Assembly: GCA_031460455.1 (NCBI GenBank)
Contig: JAVKTQ010000005.1
Location: 164,389 to 228,388 of the forward strand
Reading direction: 5' to 3'
DNA from: Sporomusaceae bacterium
GTDB lineage: Bacteria > Bacillota > Negativicutes > Sporomusales > UBA7701
DNA length: 64,000 bases
Position numbers and translations under genes: made by a program
The notes under the pieces: generated by a model
Database searches by the model: none
The model's input: only the letters and a program-made list of their open reading frames with translations
What the model was told of the DNA's origin: nothing
Part shown: one piece after another, positions 1-8,275 of the stretch
Position numbering within the stretch: position 1 is the first letter of the stretch
How the letters are laid out: the number at the start of each line of letters is the position of its first letter

Positions 1-653
1 TGCTGGAGGAGCTTGACATCATCGGCGATACCATCGGCGTCGCGCCGGTAGGCTGCGCCGGTTTTTCCCTCGATTTCTTCGCCTGCGATTTCGTGGGCGC
101 CGCCCACGGCCGCGCTCAGGCGGTGGCCACCGGCATCAAGCGGGCCCTGCCCGATAAGGTCGTCTTCACCTACCAGGGAGACGGCGACATCGCCGCGATC
201 GGCACCGCCCACGCCATCCACGTGGCGGCCCGCGGCGAGAAGATCACTTCGATCATGGTCAACAACGCGGTGTTCGGCATGACCGGCGGGCAGATGGCGC
301 CGACGACGATCGGCGGCCAGATTACGACGACCAGCCCTTACGGCCGCGACTGCGCCCTGGTAGGCACACCAATCGATATGCCCAAGACGGTGGCGACCTT
401 GAACGGCGCGGTGTATGTGGCCGCCTGTTCGGTCGATACGCCGAAGAATATCATCCAGACCAAGAAGTGCCTGAAGAAGGCCTTCCAGGTGCAGCAGGCC
501 GGGCTGGGGTACGCGCTTGTCAGCATCCTGTCGACCTGCCCGACCAACTGGGGACTGTCGCCGGCCGACAGCCTGAAGTGGCTGCAGGAGAATATGCTGC
601 CCGTGTACGAGATGGGCGAGCTTAAGGTGACCGAGGAGGTGAAGGCGCTATGA
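1..653 (+). CDS. 2-oxoacid:ferredoxin oxidoreductase beta subunit, 5' end outside window
   Basis: The reading frame is open from base 3, so the start codon lies upstream of the window; about 217 C-terminal residues are visible. The subunit binds thiamine diphosphate and, with alpha and gamma partners, decarboxylates a 2-oxoacid to an acyl-CoA while reducing ferredoxin. The TPP/Mg site is seen in GDGDIAAIG and NNAVFGMTGGQMAPTT. A Cys-bearing stretch, GCAGFSLDFFACDF, lies near the window edge. The stop overlaps the start of the gamma gene, so the two are translationally coupled. It is a paralogue of the beta gene near 16.5 kb. The exact 2-oxoacid (2-oxoglutarate, 2-oxoisovalerate or pyruvate) cannot be decided from what is visible. 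Confidence 0.88.
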   Translation, partial: LEELDIIGDTIGVAPVGCAGFSLDFFACDFVGAAHGRAQAVATGIKRALPDKVVFTYQGDGDIAAIGTAHAIHVAARGEKITSIMVNNAVFGMTGGQMAPTTIGGQITTTSPYGRDCALVGTPIDMPKTVATLNGAVYVAACSVDTPKNIIQTKKCLKKAFQVQQAGLGYALVSILSTCPTNWGLSPADSLKWLQENMLPVYEMGELKVTEEVKAL

Positions 654-1180
654 TGGATAAAATTCTTCTGGCCGGTTTCGGCGGCCAGGGCGTCATGTTC
701 ATCGGCAAGATCCTCACCTACGCCGGCATGCTGGACGGCCGCGAGGTGTGCTGGATCCCTTCCTATGGCCCTGAAATGCGCGGCGGCACCGCCAACTGTT
801 CGGTGCTGATTTCCGATGAGGAGATCCATTCCCCGGTCATCGAGTACGCCGATTTCGCCATCGTTTTGAACCAGCCGTCGTATGACAAGTTCCTGCCGCG
901 CGTCAAACCGGGCGGGGTGTTGGTGGCGAACAGTTCGATCATTTCCACGGCCGAGAAGCGCGACGATATCGAGATTATCGCCGTGCCGGCCGGGGAGATG
1001 GCCAACGAGTTGGGCAACGTCAGCCTGGCGAATATGGTCTGCCTGGGGGCGCTGCTGCCCAAGCTGACGATGGTCGATCTGGCCAGCGTGGAGAAGGCTG
1101 TGAGCGCCGTTGTCGGCAAGAAGAAGCCCGAGCTTTACGAGCTTAATCTTGCGGCGGTGCGGAAGGGCCTCGGTCAATGA
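650..1180 (+). CDS. 2-oxoacid:ferredoxin oxidoreductase gamma subunit
   Basis: This 176-residue protein of the POR_N/gamma family is the small catalytic-domain partner of the TPP-binding beta subunit. The N-terminal nucleotide-like motif GFGGQGV (residues 9-15) and the downstream PSYGPEMRGG motif are hallmarks of gamma subunits of 2-oxoacid:acceptor oxidoreductases. Its ATG overlaps the beta stop, with a GAGGAGGTGA ribosome-binding site inside the beta gene. Its own stop overlaps the start of the following membrane-protein gene. The length is normal for the stand-alone gamma subunit of a KorABC-type enzyme. Confidence 0.9.
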   Translation: MMDKILLAGFGGQGVMFIGKILTYAGMLDGREVCWIPSYGPEMRGGTANCSVLISDEEIHSPVIEYADFAIVLNQPSYDKFLPRVKPGGVLVANSSIISTAEKRDDIEIIAVPAGEMANELGNVSLANMVCLGALLPKLTMVDLASVEKAVSAVVGKKKPELYELNLAAVRKGLGQ

Positions 1181-1857
1181 GGTCTGGGGATTTCCTCTGG
1201 CTGGCTGGCCTGGGCGTAATCGTCCTTGTTCTGGCGCTGCCCGACACCCGTCAGGCGTTCGTCGGCCTGAGCACCGCTTACCCTTATATGATGGGGTTCG
1301 CCAAGTTCGTCGTGTTGGCCACGATGGGCGAACTGCTGGCTTTGAGGATAACGGTCGGACAGTGGCGGCGGCCGGTCGGTCTGTGGATGCGGGCCGCGGT
1401 GTGGGGCGTGCTGGGGATGGCGATCACGCTGATGTTCCAGGTGTTCAGCACCGGAGTGGTCGCGGCGATCGCGAAGGGGATGCTGCCGGGCGGCTACAGC
1501 GCGACGGCTACTTTCGTGACCGCTTTCCTGATCAGCACGGTGATGAATCTGGCTTTCGCGCCGACCTTCATGGCTTTCCACCGCGTCACCGATACGTATA
1601 TCGACCTGGCCGACGGCAAGCTGGCCAACCTGGCGAGGGTGGAGCTTAAAACGGTGATAGGCCGCATCGACTGGCACGGGTTCGTGAGCTTCGTGGTGGT
1701 AAGGACGCTGCCGCTGTTCTGGATTCCGGCCCATACGGTGACGTTTCTGCTGCCGCCCGAGTTCCGGGTGCTGATGGCGGCGTTCCTGTCGATCGCGCTG
1801 GGGGGGATATTGGCGTTTGCCAAGCGGAAACCCCAACAATTGAAGAGAGTAAAATAA
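1177..1857 (+). CDS. multi-pass membrane protein of unknown function
   Basis: This 226-residue protein has about five hydrophobic segments: residues 6-22, 36-56, 72-92, 108-125 and 195-215. The C-terminal part (FWIPAHTVTFLLPPEFRVL) faintly recalls the Mpv17/PMP22 signature of a Trp-Pro followed by F-x-x-P-x-x-x-R, but that is inference. The start codon overlaps the gamma-subunit stop (ATGA), so translation is coupled to the oxidoreductase operon. A functional link to 2-oxoacid metabolism is possible but unproven. No catalytic motif is visible. Confidence 0.8.
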   Translation: MRSGDFLWLAGLGVIVLVLALPDTRQAFVGLSTAYPYMMGFAKFVVLATMGELLALRITVGQWRRPVGLWMRAAVWGVLGMAITLMFQVFSTGVVAAIAKGMLPGGYSATATFVTAFLISTVMNLAFAPTFMAFHRVTDTYIDLADGKLANLARVELKTVIGRIDWHGFVSFVVVRTLPLFWIPAHTVTFLLPPEFRVLMAAFLSIALGGILAFAKRKPQQLKRVK

Positions 1858-1860
1858 CAG

Positions 1861-1982
1861 GGGGCTGGCTAAAAAGTCCATCTGCGGCGTTGCTCCTCGA
1901 ACACTTCCTCGGCGTACGACCGAGTACGCCTGCGTCGTGTTCTCCGGTGCGCCTTGCATCTGGAGCTTTTTATCTCAGCCCC
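1861..1982 (+). repeat. interspersed palindromic repeat, copy A
   Basis: One of six related intergenic elements in the window. It carries the family core, CATCTGCGGCGTTGCTCCTC near the left and GCGCCTTGCATCTGG near the right, with a central GCGTAC...GTACGC-type hairpin. The outer arms are copy-specific: left GGGGCTGgctAAAAAGtCC pairs with right GGagCTTTTTatctCAGCCCC. It lies just after the stop of the membrane-protein gene and before a terminator. Confidence 0.85.
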
Positions 1983-2010
1983 GGCAATTCAGGGTAAACC
2001 GTTTGGGATG

Positions 2011-2050
2011 AAAAAGACCCCGACCGAGATTCCGGTCGGGGTTGCTTTTT
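2011..2050. terminator. bidirectional rho-independent terminator
   Basis: The stem GACCCCGACCG / CGGTCGGGGT has an A-run on its left and a T-run on its right, so it can end transcripts on both strands. It sits between two convergent genes. Confidence 0.85.
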
Positions 2051-2053
2051 GTA

Positions 2054-2395
2054 TCAACGGCCGCTAAGTTTTTGGTGGAAAATATAAAGCGCGCCGGTTA
2101 TTATGAACGGCAGGCCATAGATGAGGGCGATCTCCGGGTCGCCGTGAGCGAGGTGGTAGAGCATCATGGCGCCGCCACCGACGACAAGCAGCCGGCCGCC
2201 GACGGCCTCGGCCCGCCAGGCGGCGAAGTAGCCGGCGACGGCGATGAGCAGCAGGGGCAAAAAGATAAGCAGGTCTCCGTCGGGCGGGGCGCCGCGCATT
2301 AAGGCGGGGATGCCTTCGCCGGCGAAGAAGGACAGGAAGAAGGCGGTGGCCAGCGCGCCGAGAACTCTGGCCGACCACAGCAGGAAGAGACCCAT
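2054..2395 (-). CDS. small integral membrane protein
   Basis: This 113-residue protein has about four hydrophobic segments and few charged residues, so it is a small inner-membrane protein. The pattern resembles small uncharacterised DUF-type membrane proteins common in Firmicutes, with no catalytic motif. The start follows a reasonable purine-rich site (ggaggtgacggttc on the coding strand). It is monocistronic, ending at a shared bidirectional terminator. Function unknown. Confidence 0.7.
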   Translation of the reverse strand: MGLFLLWSARVLGALATAFFLSFFAGEGIPALMRGAPPDGDLLIFLPLLLIAVAGYFAAWRAEAVGGRLLVVGGGAMMLYHLAHGDPEIALIYGLPFIITGALYIFHQKLSGR

Positions 2396-2504
2396 GAACC
2401 GTCACCTCCGCACTATATATTTATTTTACCATGAGCGGGAAGATTCCGCCAAAGCGGTAGCGGCCGCGGCGAAGTGTAAACCGGCCGGCGAGAGGCGGAC
2501 GGGG

Positions 2505-2533
2505 AAGAGCCGCACAATTGGTGTGCGGCTCTT
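2505..2533 (-). terminator. hairpin downstream of the Cys-rich peptide gene
   Basis: The inverted repeat AAGAGCCGCAC / GTGCGGCTCTT has a short loop. It lies 22 bases past the stop of the peptide gene. The T-tract on the minus strand is weak, so terminator function is likely but not certain. Confidence 0.6.
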
Positions 2534-2555
2534 TACACAGGGGACTATGGCGTAT

Positions 2556-2945
2556 TTAACGGGGGAAACACATAGGAGCGCAGGGGGGGGAGCAGATCGG
2601 GTTGCAGCGCGGCTGGCAGCGGGGGTTGCAGCCGGTGACGGGGAAGCAGAAGCGCGGGTTGCAGCCTGGATTGCAGCGCGGGTTGCAGAAGCGGGGGTTG
2701 CAGAAACGGGGCCGGCATACGGGGAAACAGGTGGTGGGGTTGCAGAAGGGACGGCAGTTGGGGTTGCAGCCCGGCGGGGCGCAGACGGGGTTGCAGCGCG
2801 GCCGGCAGTTGGGGAAGCAGGGTGTGCCGGTGGGCGGGCAGCCGATGAGCTGCTGCCGGTCGTCATCGTATTCGCTCCAGTCGTCATCCCAGTCGGTCAT
2901 TTCCGGGCTTTCCCATTTGGGACGATTGAGTTTTTCGTCAGCCAT
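2556..2945 (-). CDS. Cys-rich C-X-P repeat peptide, probable radical SAM-modified RiPP precursor
   Basis: This 129-residue protein has two parts. Residues 1-35 form an acidic leader-like segment rich in D, E and W (for example DWDDDWSEYDDD) with no Cys. Residues 36-129 contain 21 cysteines, and every one is followed by X-P (C-N-P, C-R-P, C-F-P, C-A-P and so on), mostly at a spacing of four residues. The gene starts 6 bases after the radical SAM gene ends, and its ribosome-binding site GGGAGGA overlaps that gene's last codons, so the two are an operon. The layout of leader plus Cys-rich core next to a SPASM enzyme is that of ribosomally made, post-translationally modified peptides (sacti- or ranthipeptide type). 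A metal-binding or spore-coat-like structural role is the main alternative. Confidence 0.85.
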   Translation of the reverse strand: MADEKLNRPKWESPEMTDWDDDWSEYDDDRQQLIGCPPTGTPCFPNCRPRCNPVCAPPGCNPNCRPFCNPTTCFPVCRPRFCNPRFCNPRCNPGCNPRFCFPVTGCNPRCQPRCNPICSPPCAPMCFPR

Positions 2946-2951
2946 GTAGGT

Positions 2952-4187
2952 TCATTCCTCCCATTTTCCAGTGTAGGGATTATACGGGCAATCCACCGAG
3001 CAGGCCAACCAGCGCTTGGCGGAGTCCGACCCCTGGGCCAGCGGCCGGCAGTCGGTGCAGGCGTAACGGTATTCGCAGTCTTTGCATTTTTCGACTTTGT
3101 CCTTGGTGGTGTGCCAGCATTGCTGGAGACGCTGACCGTTAAGTACGTCGGCGAGGGGCGAGGCGAGTATATTGCCGCAGATTTCGCTGCGGGCGAAGAT
3201 GCAGGGGATGACGTCGCCGCCGGCGGTGACGGCGATTTTGCCGGCGAGGCAGGTGTGGCAGCGCTGCGCTTTGGCGAAGCTGTCGGGGTCGGTGTAGAAG
3301 GGCGGCCGGATGGGTGTTTTGGCGTAGGCTGCGGGGAGGAGGTCCTTGTCGTCGCCGCGCCCGGTGGGGCGGACGACGTCGGGAGGAGTGACTTCGACGC
3401 CGAGTTTGGCGCACAGGTCCATGATGTTTTTGGCTTCGTTTTCGTTGGCTTTCATGATTATGGAGGCGATGCGCAGGGGCACTTTGGCGGCGAGGATTTT
3501 GTCGATGGCGGCCGTCGTTTTTGCGAAGCTGCCGGGGTTCAGGGTGACGCGGTCGTGGACGGCGGCGCTGTCGGCGTAGATGGTTGTGGCGATGTTGACG
3601 CCGTGCTGTTTGCAGAAGGCGACGCAGTCGTCGTCGATGAGGGTGGCATTTGTGAAGATTTCGATGAAGTCGAAGTTTTCGGCGCGGGCTTTTTTTACAA
3701 GCTCCCGCCAGCGGGGGTAGAGGAGGGGCTCGCCGCCGATGAACTGGATGGCGGCGGCGCCGGCGGCGCGGGCTTCGGCGATGAGGGAAAGCCACCGCGA
3801 ATGGGGCACGGCGTCGCTGTCGGCGCAGGGTCCGCTGGTGGCGTAGCAGTGGAGGCATCTGTTGTTGCAGTTGGAGGTGAGCTCGAGCCACAGGAAGTTG
3901 AGTTTGGGTGGTTCGGCGGCCGGGGGCGCTGTACTGACGGCGGCCGGTTTGTCGAGGTAGAACGACCCCAGGCCCATTTCGACGAGGCGGTGGAGAAAGT
4001 CGACAAAGGCTTTGTCTTCGGGGGCGTGTATGTCCAGGACGTCCTCCAGGGGGCTTTGCTGGCAGGCGAGGAGGAGCTGAAGGGCACCCTGGTTGATCGA
4101 CAGGACTTTGCCTGTTTGCAGGTTGTAGACGGCGCCGCGGCGGGCGCCGGCGACCAGCCGGCAGTATTCCTGTAGCCGGTAGAACAA
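2952..4187 (-). CDS. radical SAM/SPASM peptide maturase
   Basis: This 411-residue enzyme has three visible parts. Residues about 1-75 resemble a PqqD-like peptide-recognition domain. Next comes the radical SAM core, with the CNNRCLHC cluster motif (C107, C111, C114) and GGEP at 151-154. The C-terminal SPASM region has Cys at about 310, 313, 329, 337, 357, 368, 371, 377, 380, 396 and 400, which would hold auxiliary [4Fe-4S] clusters. Such enzymes build thioether or C-C links in Cys-rich peptides. Translation appears to begin at TTG, preceded by AAGGGGGAAT. The only partner visible is the C-X-P peptide immediately downstream; no transporter or protease gene follows. The exact maturase subfamily cannot be assigned. 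Confidence 0.88.
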   Translation of the reverse strand: MFYRLQEYCRLVAGARRGAVYNLQTGKVLSINQGALQLLLACQQSPLEDVLDIHAPEDKAFVDFLHRLVEMGLGSFYLDKPAAVSTAPPAAEPPKLNFLWLELTSNCNNRCLHCYATSGPCADSDAVPHSRWLSLIAEARAAGAAAIQFIGGEPLLYPRWRELVKKARAENFDFIEIFTNATLIDDDCVAFCKQHGVNIATTIYADSAAVHDRVTLNPGSFAKTTAAIDKILAAKVPLRIASIIMKANENEAKNIMDLCAKLGVEVTPPDVVRPTGRGDDKDLLPAAYAKTPIRPPFYTDPDSFAKAQRCHTCLAGKIAVTAGGDVIPCIFARSEICGNILASPLADVLNGQRLQQCWHTTKDKVEKCKDCEYRYACTDCRPLAQGSDSAKRWLACSVDCPYNPYTGKWEE

Positions 4188-4306
4188 CAGAATTCCCCCT
4201 TTTGCGCGTTTGGTACATAATATGCTACCGGTTTTCTCTTGGTGCCTATAGGAGGTGGGGGGAGAGGCGGGCGGCTAAAAGGGATAATTTTCTCGCGGCG
4301 GTTATG

Positions 4307-4335
4307 TTGACAGGCGGGAAAAAATCCGCTATAAT
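4307..4335 (+). promoter_or_regulatory. sigma-A promoter of tRNA-Gly
   Basis: TTGACA-N17-TATAAT is an exact consensus sigma-70/sigma-A promoter, placed 20 bases before the mature tRNA. Confidence 0.9.
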
Positions 4336-4355
4336 AACCCTTGTTCCCGACACAT

Positions 4356-4430
4356 GCGGAAGTAGCTCAGTGGTAGAGCATCGCCTTGCCAAGGCGAGGG
4401 TCGCGAGTTCGAATCTCGTTTTCCGCTCCA
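4356..4430 (+). tRNA. tRNA-Gly (anticodon GCC)
   Basis: A full cloverleaf is visible: acceptor GCGGAAG with TTTCCGC, D-arm GCTC...GAGC, anticodon loop TTGCCAA (anticodon GCC at 4388-4390), and T-arm GCGAGTTCGAATCTCGT. The 3' CCA is encoded. It is a single gene followed at once by a terminator. Confidence 0.96.
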
Positions 4431-4436
4431 CGAGGA

Positions 4437-4464
4437 AACCCCCGGATTTTACATCCGGGGGTTT
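4437..4464 (+). terminator. rho-independent terminator of tRNA-Gly
   Basis: AACCCCCGGAT / ATCCGGGGGTT stem followed by TTTT, 6 bases after the tRNA CCA end. Confidence 0.88.
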
Positions 4465-4569
4465 TCGGCTATTGATTTTCGCTGCGGCCGGCTGTGAACG
4501 GCGGTATCGGCTTAGGCCGAGCCGAAGAGCCCGGAGGGGCGCTTATCAACGGCTGTAATTACTTGATTT

Positions 4570-4597
4570 TTAGGCAATTATTATGTTATCATATAAT
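4570..4597 (+). promoter_or_regulatory. possible promoter of tig
   Basis: TTAGGC-N16-TATAAT in an AT-rich stretch about 85 bases before tig. The -10 is perfect and the -35 is weak. Confidence 0.45.
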
Positions 4598-4680
4598 TCA
4601 TGGCATATTTGGCGGAATAAATCGCACCGCTGGTAATACTAAGCCTGAATCATAATTAAATAAGGAGGCAACACGAATCT

Positions 4681-5970
4681 ATGAAGGTTTCTGCAGAAAA
4701 GATCGACGCCCATAAGATGGTCCTGGAGCTTGAGGTGCCGCAGTCCGAGGTGGCGAAGGCGGTTGATAAGGCTTATCATAAATTGGCCGCTAAGGTTAAT
4801 ATTCCCGGTTTCCGCAAGGGCAAGGCGCCCCGTAAGGTTCTGGAGATGCGCCTGGGCAAGACGGCGCTCCTGGACGAGGCGTTCGAGCTGCTGGCGACGC
4901 CGGCTTATATGAAGGCTCTTGAGGAGCAGGATATCGAGCCGGTGACCCGCCCGGAAATCGAGGTTGTCACGTTCGAGGAAGATAAGCCGCTGGTGTTCAA
5001 GGCGACGTTTGTCGTCAAACCGGTTATCGAGCTTGGCGAGTATAAAGGTCTCAAGGTGGAGAAGCCGGCGGTGACGGTCGACCCGGCGGAAGTTGATAAG
5101 CAGATCGAGAATCTCCGCATGCGCCATGCCAAGATGGTGGTTGCCGAGGGAGCCGCCCTGGCGCAGGGCGATTTTGCGATTATCGATTTCGAGGGCTTCA
5201 TCGACGGAGTGCCGTTCAAGGGCGGCGAGGGCAAGGGTTACCCGCTGGAAATCGGCTCCGGCAGTTTCATCCCCGGATTCGAGGATCAGCTCCTGGGCGC
5301 CAAGGCCGGCGAGGAACGCGTTGTGAAGGTGGATTTCCCGGCCGAGTACATGGCGCCTGAGCTGGCCGGCAAGTCGGCCGAGTTCACGGTGAAGGTCAAC
5401 GATGTCAAGCGCCGGGAGATACCTGCCGTGGACGCCGAATTCGTCAAGGAAGTCAGCGACTTTGACAGTGTAGAGGAATTAAAGGCCGATATAGAGAATA
5501 ATTTAAAAAAGGCGGCTGAGAACAAGGCCGACCGCGAGTACCGCGGCAATGTCATCAAGGCGGCGGTCAACAATTGCACCGTCGATCTCCCCGAAGAGGT
5601 AATCGAGAACGAGATCGACAGCATGCTGCGGGAGATGGATGTCAACCTCCAGAACCGCGGGATGAGTCTGGCTAAGTATATGGAGGCTACGAAGACGGAT
5701 TTCGCCATGCTGCGCGCCAATTACCGCGAGCCGGCGGTGGAAAGCGTCAAGACCGATCTTATGCTTGAGGCGATCGCCAAAGCCGAGAATATCGAGATCA
5801 CTGGCGAGGATATGGAAAAAGAGGTGGCCGCGATGGCTGCCAGCTATCAGGCGCCGGTGGATGAAGTGCGCAAGATTATTTTCGCCGAGGGCCGCATGGA
5901 AGCCCTGAGGAGAACGGTTTTCCGCAAGAAGGCCGCCCAGGTGATCATCGACAGTGCGGCGGCGGAATAA
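4681..5970 (+). CDS. tig: trigger factor (ribosome-associated chaperone, peptidyl-prolyl isomerase)
   Basis: This 429-residue protein has the normal trigger-factor length and domain order. The N-terminal ribosome-docking domain carries the GFRKGKAP signature (residues 43-50). An FKBP-type isomerase domain lies at about 150-245 (DFEGFIDGVPFKGG, GSGSFIPGFE). A helical C-terminal chaperone arm follows. It meets nascent chains at the ribosome exit tunnel. The start ATG follows AAGGAGG. It heads the conserved Firmicutes order tig-clpP-clpX-lonB-lon-engB, probably with internal promoters, since about 95 AT-rich bases separate it from clpP. Confidence 0.97.
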   Translation: MKVSAEKIDAHKMVLELEVPQSEVAKAVDKAYHKLAAKVNIPGFRKGKAPRKVLEMRLGKTALLDEAFELLATPAYMKALEEQDIEPVTRPEIEVVTFEEDKPLVFKATFVVKPVIELGEYKGLKVEKPAVTVDPAEVDKQIENLRMRHAKMVVAEGAALAQGDFAIIDFEGFIDGVPFKGGEGKGYPLEIGSGSFIPGFEDQLLGAKAGEERVVKVDFPAEYMAPELAGKSAEFTVKVNDVKRREIPAVDAEFVKEVSDFDSVEELKADIENNLKKAAENKADREYRGNVIKAAVNNCTVDLPEEVIENEIDSMLREMDVNLQNRGMSLAKYMEATKTDFAMLRANYREPAVESVKTDLMLEAIAKAENIEITGEDMEKEVAAMAASYQAPVDEVRKIIFAEGRMEALRRTVFRKKAAQVIIDSAAAE

Positions 5971-6066
5971 TAGCAAACAATCCGCTAAGATAATATTATA
6001 GATATTGAATGTATCTGACGATAAATATTATAGGTTGAAAAATACCGGTACCGAGGTGTATAATTA

Positions 6067-6666
6067 ATGAACTTCGTTCCCATAGTTGTCGAGCAGTCCA
6101 ACCGCGGCGAGCGCGCCTACGATATTTACTCCCGTCTTCTCAAGGACAGGATTATCTTTATCGGCGGGCCGATCGACGATTCGGTAGCAAATGTTATCAT
6201 CGCTCAGTTGCTTTTCCTGGAGTCTGAAGACCCTGACAAGGATATCCACCTGTATATCAACAGTCCCGGCGGCGTGGTTACCGCCGGCCTGGCGATCTAT
6301 GACACGATGCAGCATGTCAAGCCCGATGTGTCGACGATCTGCATTGGCCAGGCGGCGAGCATGGGTTCGCTGCTGCTGGCGGCCGGGGCGCCGGGCAAGC
6401 GTTTCGCCCTGCCGTTCTCGCGTATCATGATCCACCAGCCTCATGGCGGCGCTCAGGGCCAGGCTACCGATATCGAGATTCACGCCCGGGAGATTCTGCG
6501 GATGCGGGAGATCGGCAACGAGATTCTCGTGCGCCACACCGGGCAGTCGCTGGAGAAAATTCAGCGCGATATGGAAAGGGATTTCTTCATGTCGAGCGAG
6601 GAGGCCAAGGAGTACGGCATCATTGACGCCGTTATGACCCAGCGCCGCAAGGAAATTCCCAAGTAA
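6067..6666 (+). CDS. clpP: ATP-dependent Clp protease proteolytic subunit
   Basis: This 199-residue serine peptidase of family S14 assembles into the tetradecameric chamber used by ClpX. The catalytic triad is visible: Ser98 in GQAASMGS, His123 in MIHQPHGG and Asp172 in RDFFMS. The length is typical. GAGGTG precedes the ATG. It is followed within 13 bases by clpX, forming the usual clpP-clpX pair. The AT-rich upstream gap probably holds its own promoter. Confidence 0.98.
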   Translation: MNFVPIVVEQSNRGERAYDIYSRLLKDRIIFIGGPIDDSVANVIIAQLLFLESEDPDKDIHLYINSPGGVVTAGLAIYDTMQHVKPDVSTICIGQAASMGSLLLAAGAPGKRFALPFSRIMIHQPHGGAQGQATDIEIHAREILRMREIGNEILVRHTGQSLEKIQRDMERDFFMSSEEAKEYGIIDAVMTQRRKEIPK

Positions 6667-6679
6667 TGAGGTGAAAAAG

Positions 6680-7942
6680 ATGCTTAAGTTTGGTGATGAC
6701 AGGGGACAATTAAAGTGCTCGTTCTGCGGCAAGCTGCAGGAACAGGTCAAGAAACTCGTCGCCGGCCCCGGGGTGTATATCTGCGACGAGTGTATCGAGC
6801 TGTGCAACGAGATCATAGAAGAAGAACTGAGCGAGGACGTCGAACTTGAGCTTCGCGATATCCCCAAGCCCAAGGATATCAAGGATATTCTCGACCAGTA
6901 CGTCATCGGCCAGGACGACGCCAAGAAGACGCTGGCGGTGGCTGTTTACAACCACTATAAGCGGATCAATCTCGGCTCGAAGCTGGAAGATGTCGAGCTG
7001 CAGAAGTCTAATATCGTGATGCTCGGCCCGACTGGCAGCGGCAAGACGCTGCTGGCCCAGACGCTGGCCAAGATTCTTAATGTGCCGTTTGCGATCGCCG
7101 ACGCCACTTCACTGACCGAGGCGGGCTATGTGGGCGAGGATGTGGAGAATATCCTCCTCAAGCTCATCCAGGCCGCCGATTACGATGTGGAGAAGGCGGA
7201 GAAGGGGATCGTGTATATCGACGAGATCGACAAGATCGCCCGCAAGTCGGAGAATCCGTCGATCACCCGCGATGTGTCGGGCGAGGGCGTGCAGCAGGCG
7301 CTGCTGAAGATCCTCGAGGGCACGGTGGCGAGCGTGCCGCCTCAGGGCGGGCGCAAGCATCCCCACCAGGAGTTTATCCAGATCGACACGACGAATATCC
7401 TGTTCATCTGCGGCGGGGCGTTCGACGGCGTGGATAAGATCATCAGCTCGCGCACCGGCAAGAAGCAGCTTGGTTTCGGCGCCGATATCAAGACGCGCGA
7501 GGAGAAGAAGGTGGGCGAGATTCTGCGGCAGATTCTCCCGGAGGATCTGCTGAAGTTCGGGCTTATTCCCGAGTTCGTCGGCCGCCTGCCGGTGATCGTG
7601 ACTCTGGACGCCCTGGACGAGGAGGCGCTTGTGCGTATCCTGGTCGAGCCGAAGAACGCGCTGGTGAAGCAGTACCAGAAGTTCCTCGATCTCGACAACG
7701 TGCAGCTGGAGTTCAAGGAGGAGGCCCTGCGCTCGATCGCCCACGAGGCGCTGAAGCGCAAGACAGGGGCCCGCGGCCTGCGCTCGATCATCGAGGGCAT
7801 CATGCGCAATGTGATGTACGAGGTGCCGTCGCGCGGCGACGTGGCCAAGTGCATCGTGACCGGCGAGGTGGTGCTGAGCAAGGAAGAGCCCATCCTGGTG
7901 ACGATAGACCGCAAGGCGAAGAAGAAGGAAGAATCGGCTTAA
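6680..7942 (+). CDS. clpX: ATP-dependent Clp protease ATP-binding subunit ClpX
   Basis: This AAA+ unfoldase of 420 residues feeds substrates to ClpP. The N-terminal zinc finger has C13, C16, C35 and C38. Walker A GPTGSGKT lies at residues 116-123, and Walker B is in VYIDEIDKI. The SRH region and C-terminal ClpB_D2-small domain are complete. The ATG is chosen over an in-frame GTG nine bases upstream because GAGGTG then has a normal spacing. A strong terminator follows. Confidence 0.97.
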   Translation: MLKFGDDRGQLKCSFCGKLQEQVKKLVAGPGVYICDECIELCNEIIEEELSEDVELELRDIPKPKDIKDILDQYVIGQDDAKKTLAVAVYNHYKRINLGSKLEDVELQKSNIVMLGPTGSGKTLLAQTLAKILNVPFAIADATSLTEAGYVGEDVENILLKLIQAADYDVEKAEKGIVYIDEIDKIARKSENPSITRDVSGEGVQQALLKILEGTVASVPPQGGRKHPHQEFIQIDTTNILFICGGAFDGVDKIISSRTGKKQLGFGADIKTREEKKVGEILRQILPEDLLKFGLIPEFVGRLPVIVTLDALDEEALVRILVEPKNALVKQYQKFLDLDNVQLEFKEEALRSIAHEALKRKTGARGLRSIIEGIMRNVMYEVPSRGDVAKCIVTGEVVLSKEEPILVTIDRKAKKKEESA

Positions 7943-7954
7943 CCGTCAAGACAG

Positions 7955-7982
7955 CCGGGGGAGAAATCCCCCGGTTTTTTGT
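7955..7982 (+). terminator. rho-independent terminator after clpX
   Basis: CCGGGGGA / TCCCCCGG stem followed by a run of T, 12 bases after the clpX stop. Confidence 0.92.
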
Positions 7983-8069
7983 TTTTCCGTCGTCTGTCAT
8001 GTCCGTTTTTGCCGGGATAAAATAGACGCCGTTGCCTATACTAAGAGTACGAAAACATACAAAGCAAAA

Positions 8070-8244
8070 GGCCGTTCAGAAGCCTCCAGATGCAAGGCGC
8101 ACAGAGGACGCGCCGCGACGACGGCCCCGGATGGGCCTAGTGCCGGACGCGCCATGGATGGCGCGAGCGTCCGGCCGCGTACTCGGCCGTACGCTAGCAA
8201 GCGCCCGCAGGTGCAACGCCGCAGATGGGGGCTTATCAACGGCC
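8070..8244 (-). repeat. interspersed palindromic repeat, copy B (enlarged)
   Basis: Inverted copy of the family. The outer arms GGCCGTTCAGAAGCC and GGCTTATCAACGGCC pair. It holds the same CAGATGCAAGGCGC and CAACGCCGCAGATGGG cores. It is about 50 bases longer than the other copies because of an internal extra palindrome (GGACGCGCC...GGCGCGAGCGTCC). It fills most of the clpX-lonB gap and ends about 30 bases before the lonB start, so it lies in or next to the lonB leader. Confidence 0.85.
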
Positions 8245-8275
8245 GGGAACCCAAGGGGAAGGAGGTTCGGAGTGT

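Noticed and set aside
2600..2840. DNA-level tandem repeat (GGGGTTGCAG-like units) as a satellite or CRISPR
   Set aside because: The units are irregular and are explained by the repeated C-N-P codons of the Cys-rich peptide; no spacers.
2244..4175. Long plus-strand frame opposite the radical SAM and Cys-rich genes
   Set aside because: The translation is Gly/Val/Ala-rich low complexity; the minus strand has Cys motifs and ribosome-binding sites.
4490..4560. Possible remnant of the palindromic repeat family (ends with CGCTTATCAACGGC)
   Set aside because: Only one end matches; the cores and a pairing left arm are missing, so it was not counted as a copy.
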